From: Gammaproteobacteria bacterium
GTDB taxonomy: Bacteria; Pseudomonadota; Gammaproteobacteria; Enterobacterales; Alteromonadaceae
Assembly: GCA_018826295.1 (NCBI GenBank)
Contig: JAHJZX010000035.1
Location: 1-64,000, forward strand
Length of the DNA stretch: 64,000 bases
Direction: 5' to 3'
Shown: piece after piece, positions 12,537 to 20,773 of the stretch
Layout of the letters: each line of letters starts with the position of its first letter
How positions within the stretch are numbered: position 1 is the stretch's first letter
Notes under the pieces: model-generated
What the model was told of the DNA's origin: nothing
Database searches by the model: none
What the model saw: the letters and a program-made list of their open reading frames with translations, nothing else
Program-made: the position numbers and the translations under genes

Positions 12537-14630
12537 ATGAGTAAAGTGGTTATAGGCGACTATATTGTCGACTTTAATGCGCACAGCATGTTTTCAGCTG
12601 ACAACGAACTGACGGTAGAACCGAAGGTAATAGAGGTGTTGTGCTATTTGATCCTGCAGCGTGAACGTTTTGTCAGCCTCAGTGAGTTACATGAAAATGT
12701 CTGGGCAGGCCGGGTTGTTACCGATACCGCTGTCAGAAAAACTATCAGTAAACTACGGCAGCTGCTCAATGACACTGACGCCGAAAATCCGCAGTTTATA
12801 AAATCGCAAATGAAACGCGGTTATCAATTTATATGTCCGGTTCGCCCTTTAACTGAAGATTGCGCGCAGCCCGTTGCTGGGTTAACACATGCCGCAACTA
12901 ATAAGATTTCAGGAGTAGTAGCCACGGCTTACTCGACTCGTGTTAAAGCATTGCTGATCGGCTTACCCCTGCTGCTTATCAGCGTAGTTTATTTAACTTT
13001 TATACGCTCTGAGCCAGAGCCTGTCAGTTTGGTAGAGATTGACACGCTATTATCAATTCCCGGCCAGAAAAGAAGCCTTACGGTATCGCAAGATGGTCGT
13101 TACCAGGCGTTTGTCGCTAAAGTAGATGAAAGACGCAACTGGGAGCTGTTTCTCTATGATAGTAAGCTTGGGCAGTTACAAAAAATTACCACGCCGGACG
13201 GGGATAGCCGTTTTGTGAGTTTTATAGCAAATGATACTAAGTTGGTTTATGTCGTTTATAACAATGCTCAAGCCTACTTATATACCCAGCAATTGAGCGA
13301 TTTAACCGAGCCAGCTGTGTTATTGCCAACACCAGATTATCCATTGGTATACGCACCCTTAGCATTGGCCGATAATCAATTACTCATCGCCGCTGGCCAA
13401 GAGCTCAGTGGCAGTATTCATTATTATATTTACGACATGCTACAACATAGTTTTGAGCAGTTTACATACAGCGATAGGGAAAAAATCCAGGATGCTTTTG
13501 CCAGTATATCTCCCGATCAAAAAACTGTAGCCTTGGGCCGAGGCGATTTAAAAGGCAAAAAGGTCAGCTTGCAACTTTACCGCCTGGCAGATAAAACCTT
13601 ACTGGCTGAATATCCATTACAAAATGACCTGACTGATTTTATGGTTAGCTGGGTTGACAATACTACTCTACTTGTACGGATGCGGTCGATACATCAACTG
13701 ATACGAATAACCGACGGTGCCCGCCAACACTTGACGGTTGAACCGCATTCATTACAAGAATTTCACTTTTCTTCGACTGGCGATTTGTATGCTTTAGATA
13801 ACCAAAAACAGGAGAGAAAGATTTTTCAGGCGGCTTGGCCGATGAAAGACAGTTTTTACAAGAATTTTCAGTTTGGGCCTGAGGTAACAGCTGCTTGGTT
13901 TAGCGCCGACAGCAGCTATTTATGGCTAAGGACCTTAGAAGACAAGACATACCGCCTGTATCGCTTTTACCCTGCCAATAATGAACGCCAACTTGTTTTA
14001 ACCTCGACAGACTATTTATATATCAGTGATCAGAGCGCTAAAGGAGAATGGTTACTGTTAAAGCGTGGTAACCATTATGAAATTTATAATACGGTTACGG
14101 CGCAAACTGTCACTGTGACCATATCGACACAAGATGTGCAATCGGCCAGTTTTACGCTGGATGAACAAGCTGTCATTTTCTCAGAGAAAGTGCAAACACG
14201 TTGGCAGACAAAGCGTTTTGACCTGCGGACAAAAAAGCAGGAACTATTATTAGCCGATTATCAGTATCTTGCCGAGTTCAGCGACGGCTATGTTGCTGCC
14301 ACCCCGAAGGGTGAAGTCTGGTTATTAGATAAATTACTTAAGCGCCGCCAGTTTTTGTCTACGCTTTCATTAATTGAGTACAGCTATGACTTGCGGGTAG
14401 AAAATAATCAATTAATTCTTATCACAAGAGATTTGGGAGGTGACTGGATCCTGAGTAATATTAATTTAACGACGCTGGAGAAGTGGCAGCGCAACATCCC
14501 ATATTTTAATTTTAGCCTTACGTATTCGATTGATGCTAATGCGGAAAATTTGATTTATAGGACATCAGAACGAAAAGAAAATCAATTGGTTAGGTATGGT
14601 TATAACTTTGGTTATAACTTTGTCCGCTGA
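12537..14630 (+). CDS. membrane-bound winged-helix regulator with C-terminal beta-propeller (CadC/TolB-like), copy 1
   Basis: 697-residue predicted one-component regulator. Residues 1-100 form an OmpR/CadC-type winged helix with VEPKVIEVLCYLI, a recognition-helix stretch TDTAVRKTISKLRQLL, and MKRGYQFICPV as the wing. A single membrane segment is at about 138-156. The remaining 540 residues are beta-rich repeats resembling TolB/DPP-IV propeller blades and should be periplasmic. This layout suggests that a periplasmic signal controls a cytoplasmic DNA-binding domain. Three related genes occur in this window (18324, 20774 and 33156 minus). The ligand and targets are unknown. No operon partner lies downstream except the M16 protease 106 bp away. 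Confidence 0.85.
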   Translation: MSKVVIGDYIVDFNAHSMFSADNELTVEPKVIEVLCYLILQRERFVSLSELHENVWAGRVVTDTAVRKTISKLRQLLNDTDAENPQFIKSQMKRGYQFICPVRPLTEDCAQPVAGLTHAATNKISGVVATAYSTRVKALLIGLPLLLISVVYLTFIRSEPEPVSLVEIDTLLSIPGQKRSLTVSQDGRYQAFVAKVDERRNWELFLYDSKLGQLQKITTPDGDSRFVSFIANDTKLVYVVYNNAQAYLYTQQLSDLTEPAVLLPTPDYPLVYAPLALADNQLLIAAGQELSGSIHYYIYDMLQHSFEQFTYSDREKIQDAFASISPDQKTVALGRGDLKGKKVSLQLYRLADKTLLAEYPLQNDLTDFMVSWVDNTTLLVRMRSIHQLIRITDGARQHLTVEPHSLQEFHFSSTGDLYALDNQKQERKIFQAAWPMKDSFYKNFQFGPEVTAAWFSADSSYLWLRTLEDKTYRLYRFYPANNERQLVLTSTDYLYISDQSAKGEWLLLKRGNHYEIYNTVTAQTVTVTISTQDVQSASFTLDEQAVIFSEKVQTRWQTKRFDLRTKKQELLLADYQYLAEFSDGYVAATPKGEVWLLDKLLKRRQFLSTLSLIEYSYDLRVENNQLILITRDLGGDWILSNINLTTLEKWQRNIPYFNFSLTYSIDANAENLIYRTSERKENQLVRYGYNFGYNFVR

Positions 14631-14672
14631 TAATTCACAGCGAAGTCGCTAGCCGGTTATCGAATATTTGAT

Positions 14673-14731
14673 GCTCTGTGGTTAGTTTGCAGCAACACCT
14701 GATTGCAAACTAACACACTAAACCACGGAGC
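14673..14731 (+). promoter_or_regulatory. leader stem-loop covering the M16 protease ribosome-binding site
   Basis: A 10-bp perfect inner stem (14682-14691 with 14704-14713, 12-nt loop) is extended by a 9-bp outer stem (14673-14681 with 14723-14731, one G-U pair) across a 9-nt bulge. The 3' outer arm contains GGAG (14727-14730), the ribosome-binding sequence for the ATG at 14737. A folded leader should therefore limit translation. This could be a thermosensor or ligand-responsive element, or only a stable hairpin. Confidence 0.55.
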
Positions 14732-14736
14732 ATTAT

Positions 14737-17619
14737 ATGAACCACAAATCCTTGTCATTAACGCCGCTAACCATTGCTATTATCAGCGGTGGTTTATTAT
14801 TTTCCGGCTATACAATTGCCAGCGGCAAAACTGTTGGCAGTGCGGCACAAGCCGCAACCAGCATTGCCGCCAGTCAGCAGATTAGCAAAAGCCCTAATGA
14901 TCAGCGTCAGTATCAGGCTATTACACTACCGAATCAGCTTGAGGTTGTCCTGGTATCAGATCCTACAGCAGAGAAGTCATCTGCGGCATTAAGTGTCGAT
15001 GTAGGCTGGTTAAACGATCCGAAACAACAGCAGGGTTTGGCGCACTTTCTTGAACATATGCTGTTTATGGGCACGGAGCGCTTCCCGGAGTCGGATGGCT
15101 TTATGAAGTTTATGGACCAGAACGGCGGTTCACGTAATGCGTTTACTAATCAACTAACCAACTATATGTTTGAAATTAACAACAGCAAATACGAGGAGGC
15201 ATTAGATCGTTTCGCCGACTTTTTCAAAGCGCCGTTATTGTTACCAGAGTACGTTGATAAAGAACGTAACGCCGTTAATTCAGAATGGTCGTTAAACCGT
15301 AATCAGGATGGCTGGGCACAGCGGCAAATAGCGGCGCAGTTATTGGGCCAGCATCCGGCAAATCAATTCTGGATCGGGAATTTGGATACGTTGAGTGATA
15401 AAACCAACAGCAAATTACACGAAGAGCTGGTGGCGTTCTATCAAAAATACTATTCAGCCAACCGGATGAAGCTGGTATTAATTAGCCCGCAACCGCTGCC
15501 ACAAATGCAATTGCTGGCACAGCGCTACTTCGCTGGTATCAAAAATAAGGCTATCGACAGCCCAAGGCCAACCGCAAACATTGATTTTAGCCAGTATGGT
15601 CCTAAACGGGTGCACTATGTGCCGAATACCGAAGCACAACTGCTGCAGTTGGAATTTACCATTGATAACAACCTTACTGATTTTGGCGTAAAACCAAATG
15701 AATTTGTCGCGCACTTATTAAGCTCTGAAATGCCCGGCACACCTGCTCAGCAGTTAAAAGCCATGGGCTTGCTGGATGTGGTATTGGTAAATTACGACCC
15801 CAAGTGGTATGGCAACTACGGCACCTTGCAAATTATTGTGGCGCTGACCGAAGCCGGTATGCAACAGCGGCCAGCTATTACCGCCACTATGCTGCAATAT
15901 CTTGATCTTATTCGCAGCAAGGGCGTGGATGCGAAATACTACAATGAAATTCGCACCTCACTGCAAAACCAGTTTAATTTTATGGAAAAAACTGATGGCT
16001 TTAGCTACGCCGCCAAGTTAAGTGAAGCGATGCAATATTATCCGCTACCATCAGTAATTAGCGCACCTTATCAATATGACAAATTTGACCCCAAGGCTGT
16101 CAATGCACTGCTGACGCAACTGGTACCAGAACGCTTAACCGTGTGGCATATCAGCCGTAATGAACCGGCTGAGCAGACAATGCAGCACTTTACCGGCCGC
16201 TATTCGGTTGCCGCTATCAGCCAGGAAGAAATACACAGCTGGCAACAACCTATGATGCCACTGAGTTTACCGGCGCTAAACCGCTTTCAGCCAGAAAGCT
16301 TTGCGGTAAAACACAGCAGCAACACTACGCCGCTAAAAGTTCTCGACGCCAACGGTGTTACAGGTTGGCTGGCTGGTAGTGAATATTTTGCTGACCAGCC
16401 GCGCGGCCAGTTGCTGATGCAGTGGCATCAACCGCAAGCGAAACAAAACGCTAAAGGCGCTGTATTGCATAATTTGTGGTTATTAAGCTTCTTAATTAGT
16501 AACCAGGCACTGCTGCAGGAGGCGAGCGCTGCCGGTATGACGCTGGCGCCGGAAGACGATGAGTATGATTTAGTATTAAAACTGTCAGGTTTTACCGATA
16601 AACAAGCCGTGTTAACAGCACATGTTGGTAAAGCGCTGGCGGCAACGGTTAGTGAGCAGCAATTTAACCAGAGTAAAGATTTACTGCTGCGCAGCTTGCG
16701 CTCGTCGGAGCAGCAAGTGCAGGCCAGGCAGGCCAGCGAGCTGGCTAAAACGGTGCTATCTAGCGGACGCTATGAGTTACCGGCGTTACTGGCTGCTGCA
16801 GAGCAGATTAGCTTGGTCGAACTTAATAACTATATTCAACAAACACTTGCCGCTAGCCAATTACGGCTACTGGCGCAGGGTAATTACAGCAAAGACGATG
16901 TTGCGGCCTTTGCCAAAGCGTTAGTGGGTGAGAAGAAAACTGCGCGTCAGTATCAAAGCTTTGGCAGCTGGCAACCTAAGCCTGGCCAGCGTCTGACCGT
17001 GCTGCGGGCAAATCCGCAAAACGACAGCTCAGTGTTTCGGATGCAGTTTTTGGTTGATGGCGGCTATAGCGGTAAAGCCGCGGCAAAAGTACTATCTGGC
17101 CATTTGCATCAGGCGTTTTTTAATCAGCTGCGTACCGAAGAGCAACTCGGCTATATAGTGCAGGCCTTTGCTACGCCGCTAAACAAGCATGCTGGTTTGG
17201 GGCTGATTATTCAAAGTCCGGTGTTATCTGGCTTGCAGCTACAGCAACGGGTCGATTTATTTTTGCAGCAATACGGTGAGCAACTGGCAAAATTAACCGA
17301 AGCCGAATTCAACAACCTGAAACAAGCACAGCTGCTGGAATTGCAACGCGTCCCCGCCAATCTGGAGGAAGAATCTGACAGCTTTAGCCGCGACTGGCTA
17401 CGTAACCGGCTGGACTTTACCGACAAACAACAGCTTATCGCTGCCGTTGAAGCGCTGACTTTGAACCAGCTACAACAGTTTTATCAGCAAGCCGCAACAG
17501 CCGATACCTCAGCAGTGCTGCAAGTAGTGCTGCAAGGTAATGCACAGTCACAATCTGACGAAACGCTACCTGGTTTTAGCATGATTGACGATGTGGCTGC
17601 TTTTAATCAGCAGCTCTAA
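14737..17619 (+). CDS. periplasmic M16 (pitrilysin/insulinase-family) zinc metalloprotease
   Basis: 960-residue peptidase with a signal-like N-terminus (hydrophobic residues 9-28, then small residues before about 40). The inverted zinc motif HxxEH is at His103-Glu106-His107 (HFLEHMLFMG), and Glu183 lies exactly 76 residues after it as the third ligand, as in pitrilysin. Length matches E. coli protease III (962 residues). The C-terminal half contains the second, inactive M16 domain, with LRTEEQLGYIVQA as the usual substrate-contact stretch. It probably degrades peptides in the periplasm. It lies between two propeller regulators, and its leader RNA can hide the ribosome-binding site. Confidence 0.93.
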   Translation: MNHKSLSLTPLTIAIISGGLLFSGYTIASGKTVGSAAQAATSIAASQQISKSPNDQRQYQAITLPNQLEVVLVSDPTAEKSSAALSVDVGWLNDPKQQQGLAHFLEHMLFMGTERFPESDGFMKFMDQNGGSRNAFTNQLTNYMFEINNSKYEEALDRFADFFKAPLLLPEYVDKERNAVNSEWSLNRNQDGWAQRQIAAQLLGQHPANQFWIGNLDTLSDKTNSKLHEELVAFYQKYYSANRMKLVLISPQPLPQMQLLAQRYFAGIKNKAIDSPRPTANIDFSQYGPKRVHYVPNTEAQLLQLEFTIDNNLTDFGVKPNEFVAHLLSSEMPGTPAQQLKAMGLLDVVLVNYDPKWYGNYGTLQIIVALTEAGMQQRPAITATMLQYLDLIRSKGVDAKYYNEIRTSLQNQFNFMEKTDGFSYAAKLSEAMQYYPLPSVISAPYQYDKFDPKAVNALLTQLVPERLTVWHISRNEPAEQTMQHFTGRYSVAAISQEEIHSWQQPMMPLSLPALNRFQPESFAVKHSSNTTPLKVLDANGVTGWLAGSEYFADQPRGQLLMQWHQPQAKQNAKGAVLHNLWLLSFLISNQALLQEASAAGMTLAPEDDEYDLVLKLSGFTDKQAVLTAHVGKALAATVSEQQFNQSKDLLLRSLRSSEQQVQARQASELAKTVLSSGRYELPALLAAAEQISLVELNNYIQQTLAASQLRLLAQGNYSKDDVAAFAKALVGEKKTARQYQSFGSWQPKPGQRLTVLRANPQNDSSVFRMQFLVDGGYSGKAAAKVLSGHLHQAFFNQLRTEEQLGYIVQAFATPLNKHAGLGLIIQSPVLSGLQLQQRVDLFLQQYGEQLAKLTEAEFNNLKQAQLLELQRVPANLEEESDSFSRDWLRNRLDFTDKQQLIAAVEALTLNQLQQFYQQAATADTSAVLQVVLQGNAQSQSDETLPGFSMIDDVAAFNQQL

Positions 17620-17644
17620 CTATCTACCTTGGTGTTTTTGACTT

Positions 17645-17674
17645 GCAGGCTCTGACAAAAGGGCCTGCTCTTTT
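17645..17674 (+). terminator. probable terminator after the M16 protease
   Basis: GCAGGC (17645-17650) pairs with GCCTGC (17663-17668) around a 12-nt loop, followed by TCTTTT. It lies 26 bp after the protease stop. The stem is only 6 bp, so efficiency is uncertain. Confidence 0.5.
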
Positions 17675-17695
17675 AAGCTAAAAAAGTAGGTCGGT

Positions 17696-17821
17696 ATGAA
17701 AACGCAGTTGGAAAAATTACGCTTGGTATTGGGTTGTAGTATCTGGTTAATGCTGTGGTTGGCTGCCAATTATGGCCTGATGGCAGCACTTAACGTTGTC
17801 TTGATTATTGGCAAGGTATAG
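17696..17821 (+). CDS. 41-residue predicted membrane peptide
   Basis: A short gene starting MKTQLEKLRLVLG and ending LIIGKV, with an ATG preceded by AGGTCGGT. Residues 9-38 are almost continuously hydrophobic, so one or two membrane passes are likely. It ends two bases before the start of the next gene at 17824, which argues for a real cotranscribed pair. I do not recognise a family. It could be a small subunit or partner of the next protein. Confidence 0.5.
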   Translation: MKTQLEKLRLVLGCSIWLMLWLAANYGLMAALNVVLIIGKV

Positions 17822-17823
17822 CA

Positions 17824-18213
17824 ATGGCTCATCTGACACGTTCTGGCAGGCAACGGCTAAAAGCGGCCTTGGGGGTATTTATGCTAATTGTCGTTTTGGT
17901 CTATTGCTGGCATTGGTTTTGGCAGCCTGTGGCCAAGATAAATCCAACACATTGGGCAAACAAAGCCATTTTATACCGCTCAGCCAACCCTGTTCAGAGT
18001 TTATGGCTGCATCGCCGCCATGCTGCTAAGCTAAACCTTACCCAGGCATATGAGTTGAAAACTGAAGATAAAACCCTAGCGGTTCGGTTTACCGCCATCA
18101 GCTACCCAACATTTTACCCCACGGCTATCCGGGTCGATTTCGAGCTGACAAACACCGCAGATAAAGAGTTTATCTTACGTCAGCAAAAAGCACTGTTACA
18201 GCAGCGGCACTAA
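17824..18213 (+). CDS. hypothetical single-pass membrane protein
   Basis: 129-residue protein with a basic N-terminus (SGRQRLK) and one membrane helix at about residues 14-33 (LGVFMLIVVLVYCWHWFW). A probably periplasmic domain of about 95 residues follows. No recognisable domain is visible. It follows the 41-residue membrane peptide by 2 bp, so the two are likely translated from one message. It precedes the second propeller regulator by 110 bp. Confidence 0.6.
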   Translation: MAHLTRSGRQRLKAALGVFMLIVVLVYCWHWFWQPVAKINPTHWANKAILYRSANPVQSLWLHRRHAAKLNLTQAYELKTEDKTLAVRFTAISYPTFYPTAIRVDFELTNTADKEFILRQQKALLQQRH

Positions 18214-18323
18214 GTTGCTGTAGCAACCTAGCTGTTAATATTGCGCCTTAGTTGTATCATCTATGTCATTCGTCAGTATAATCAATGCATTATTAATAGT
18301 AGCTATTGCATTTGAGATTGCCG

Positions 18324-20456
18324 TTGTCCAACCAATTATCCGCCAAAATACAATTAGGAGACGTTGTTTTTGATACTGTGCAGCGTCAGCTGATCCACGG
18401 CGAAACCGTAACGCTGCTTGAACCCAAAGTCTATGATTTATTGTGTTATTTAGTAGCACATTCACAGCGTTTCGTGTCGTTGGCCGAGCTGCACCAACAA
18501 GTATGGGCTGGCCGGATCGTTACCGATACCGCCGTACGGCGTACTATCAGCAAACTACGTGCCGCGCTAGGCGATACGGACAGTGAGAACCCACGTTATC
18601 TGAAAACGCAGATGAAGCTGGGTTATCAGTTGTTGCTCGAACCAGTGTCTTTGCCTTTTGCTGCACCTCTACAAAAAATGTCTGATGACAGCGAACTAAA
18701 AAGCACAACACAGACGACACAGCTGCCAGAGAGTTTGTCAAAAGGCTGGGCAAACCCGGTGATGGTCCGGTACAGCCTGCTTATTTTGGCGCTTATCGTT
18801 TCGTTGTTGGCCGCCACATGGTGGTTAACCAGTAAAACGGCGCATCCTGTCGCTTCAGGCTATGAAGTCTTATTAGAAATGCCTGGAGCTAAATCAGTGC
18901 TGAGTGTCAGCCAGAGCGGAGAGTGGCTGACATTTACCGGTATGCTGGACAATGACAATGAGCTGAATATCTACTTGTTGAATACACAAACCGGTGCAAT
19001 GCAACGTATTCCCGCGCCGGCGGCCGCAGTACCGTTTTCCGAGTTTGTGCAAAATGACAAGCAGCTGCTATATGGTAGCGCCGGCGAGCAGCATGCTTTC
19101 TACTTACAACCACTGCCCGATCTTTCACTACCTGCCAGGCAGATTGACACCAGTGAATTTGCTTTGATTGGCTATCCGGTAGCACTTGGTGATAATGAAA
19201 TATTGTTTAGTGCCAGCCGAAATCTTACCGAAAGCCTTACTTATTATCGCTATAACATTCTAACAGAGCAGTGGACGCCGTTTAGCTATAACCATCGGGC
19301 AGGACAGGGCGATATGAAAGCACGGGTATCGGCTGATGGGCAGAAACTCGCCTTAATGCGGGTTAACTTTTCATCGGATGTACTGACACAGATCCTGATT
19401 TTCGACGTTAGCAGTGCTGAGTTGTTAAAAGACATTTCTTTTCCACAGTATTTCTTTAATCTAGAATGGCTTAGCGACAATCAGCTAGTGCTCACCTCGC
19501 CCAATTTTGGCCGCTTTCTTTACCAACTGGATATTGAAACCGAGCAGTTAGATAAAGTTGATACGTCGACCGCTTTTGCCGAACTTCGGCGCAGTAAACA
19601 TGGCGACTGGTTTGGTATTTATGCGCCTAATGTACAGGCTCCCCGCTTTAATTTAACCCGGCTAGATTGGCAAGGTAGTAACCAGCGTATTTTCAGTTTA
19701 CCAGAGCGCCCTTTAAGCATGACCTTTAGCCAGCAGCAAAATCATTATTGGCTGGTTGAGCGCGATGAAGAGCAATTTAATTTGTTTCTCTATAACGGTG
19801 CTGACGGCAACAAAACGAAATTATTTTCTCACCCCGAGCGTTTTCGGGTACTGGACCAGCACCCGGAGCACGCCTTACTGCTGTTAAGAATTCAAAACCG
19901 TTTGGCCCTGTTAAATACTGAAACCGGTGAATATCAGTATATCTCGTCTTCACAACAAGATGTTTTTGATGGCCATTTCCAGCAAGCTGACAACGCTGTT
20001 AATTTCACCGAACAAGTATCAGGAAAATGGCAGGTAAGCCGTTTCGATCTGCAGCAGCAGAGACAAACCATTTTATTGCGCGGTTATCGTTATCTTGCTG
20101 CCTGGCAACAACAATATGTGGCTGTGGATCAGCAGGGGCAATTTTGGTTATTAGCTGCAGATTACAGCGCTGTGCAAAAACTGCCTCTGCAACTTGGCGA
20201 AGACATTTCACATATGCGTGTGTTTTTGCAACAAGATAATGTGATAGCGATAAACTACACCACAGAGCTTACCTGGCAATTGAGTCAGCTTGACTTAGTT
20301 ACACGCGAGCTGAAACAGACAGAGTTACCGGTCAGACCGGTTCGTTCAGCATGGGAAATCAGTATAAAAGACGGTGAGCTGCTGTACGCTAACTGGACCC
20401 AGGTTAGCAGCCCAATAGTGCGTTTTCATGGGCCGCCGTTGAAAACGGATGAATAG
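18324..20456 (+). CDS. membrane-bound winged-helix regulator with C-terminal beta-propeller, copy 2
   Basis: About 710 residues: an N-terminal OmpR/CadC-type winged helix (LLEPKVYDLLCYLVAH, then TDTAVRRTISKLRAAL), a membrane segment at about residues 148-170 (YSLLILALIVSLLAATWWL), then a long beta-rich propeller-like periplasmic region. No ATG start exists; in-frame TTG codons are at 18306, 18312, 18318 and 18324. I chose 18324 because the resulting MSNQL start gives the same spacing to the EPKV motif as in copies 1 and 3. It is close to copy 1 in sequence (VWAGRIVTDTAVR). The ligand is unknown. Confidence 0.83.
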   Translation: MSNQLSAKIQLGDVVFDTVQRQLIHGETVTLLEPKVYDLLCYLVAHSQRFVSLAELHQQVWAGRIVTDTAVRRTISKLRAALGDTDSENPRYLKTQMKLGYQLLLEPVSLPFAAPLQKMSDDSELKSTTQTTQLPESLSKGWANPVMVRYSLLILALIVSLLAATWWLTSKTAHPVASGYEVLLEMPGAKSVLSVSQSGEWLTFTGMLDNDNELNIYLLNTQTGAMQRIPAPAAAVPFSEFVQNDKQLLYGSAGEQHAFYLQPLPDLSLPARQIDTSEFALIGYPVALGDNEILFSASRNLTESLTYYRYNILTEQWTPFSYNHRAGQGDMKARVSADGQKLALMRVNFSSDVLTQILIFDVSSAELLKDISFPQYFFNLEWLSDNQLVLTSPNFGRFLYQLDIETEQLDKVDTSTAFAELRRSKHGDWFGIYAPNVQAPRFNLTRLDWQGSNQRIFSLPERPLSMTFSQQQNHYWLVERDEEQFNLFLYNGADGNKTKLFSHPERFRVLDQHPEHALLLLRIQNRLALLNTETGEYQYISSSQQDVFDGHFQQADNAVNFTEQVSGKWQVSRFDLQQQRQTILLRGYRYLAAWQQQYVAVDQQGQFWLLAADYSAVQKLPLQLGEDISHMRVFLQQDNVIAINYTTELTWQLSQLDLVTRELKQTELPVRPVRSAWEISIKDGELLYANWTQVSSPIVRFHGPPLKTDE

Positions 20457-20773
20457 GATCTGAGGCTTTATATTTATCGGGAAAGAATCGGCTGGTATTC
20501 GGCAATTATCAGGTGAATTAAAAGGTAACTAGGCGTTTCGCCATTACTGTTTTGCCGTTGCTCGGTGTTGTACTGTCGGCTTATTGTTTTGCGCTGGGCC
20601 CGGCTTGGGTAAAGTTTTAGTAATGCGCGCCAATAATCTCGTACTTAAGTTTATGCTGTGATAAAAAAACTACAAAAAGTTGATAATTAGACTTTGTGAA
20701 TGTATCTTTGATGAAAGAATTTTGTAATCACAATGGTTTTTTTGCAAAGTTATAATAATAAAGGTACTTCAGC
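20457..20773. other. 317-bp gap with a possible gene remnant
   Basis: No intact gene is visible. In the plus frame ending with the TAG near 20620, about 30 codons read as a hydrophobic peptide (FAITVLPLLGVVLSAYCFAL) with no start codon. This may be the tail of a lost small membrane gene. The last 130 bp are very AT-rich and probably hold the promoter of copy 3, but no convincing -35/-10 pair stands out. Confidence 0.3.
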
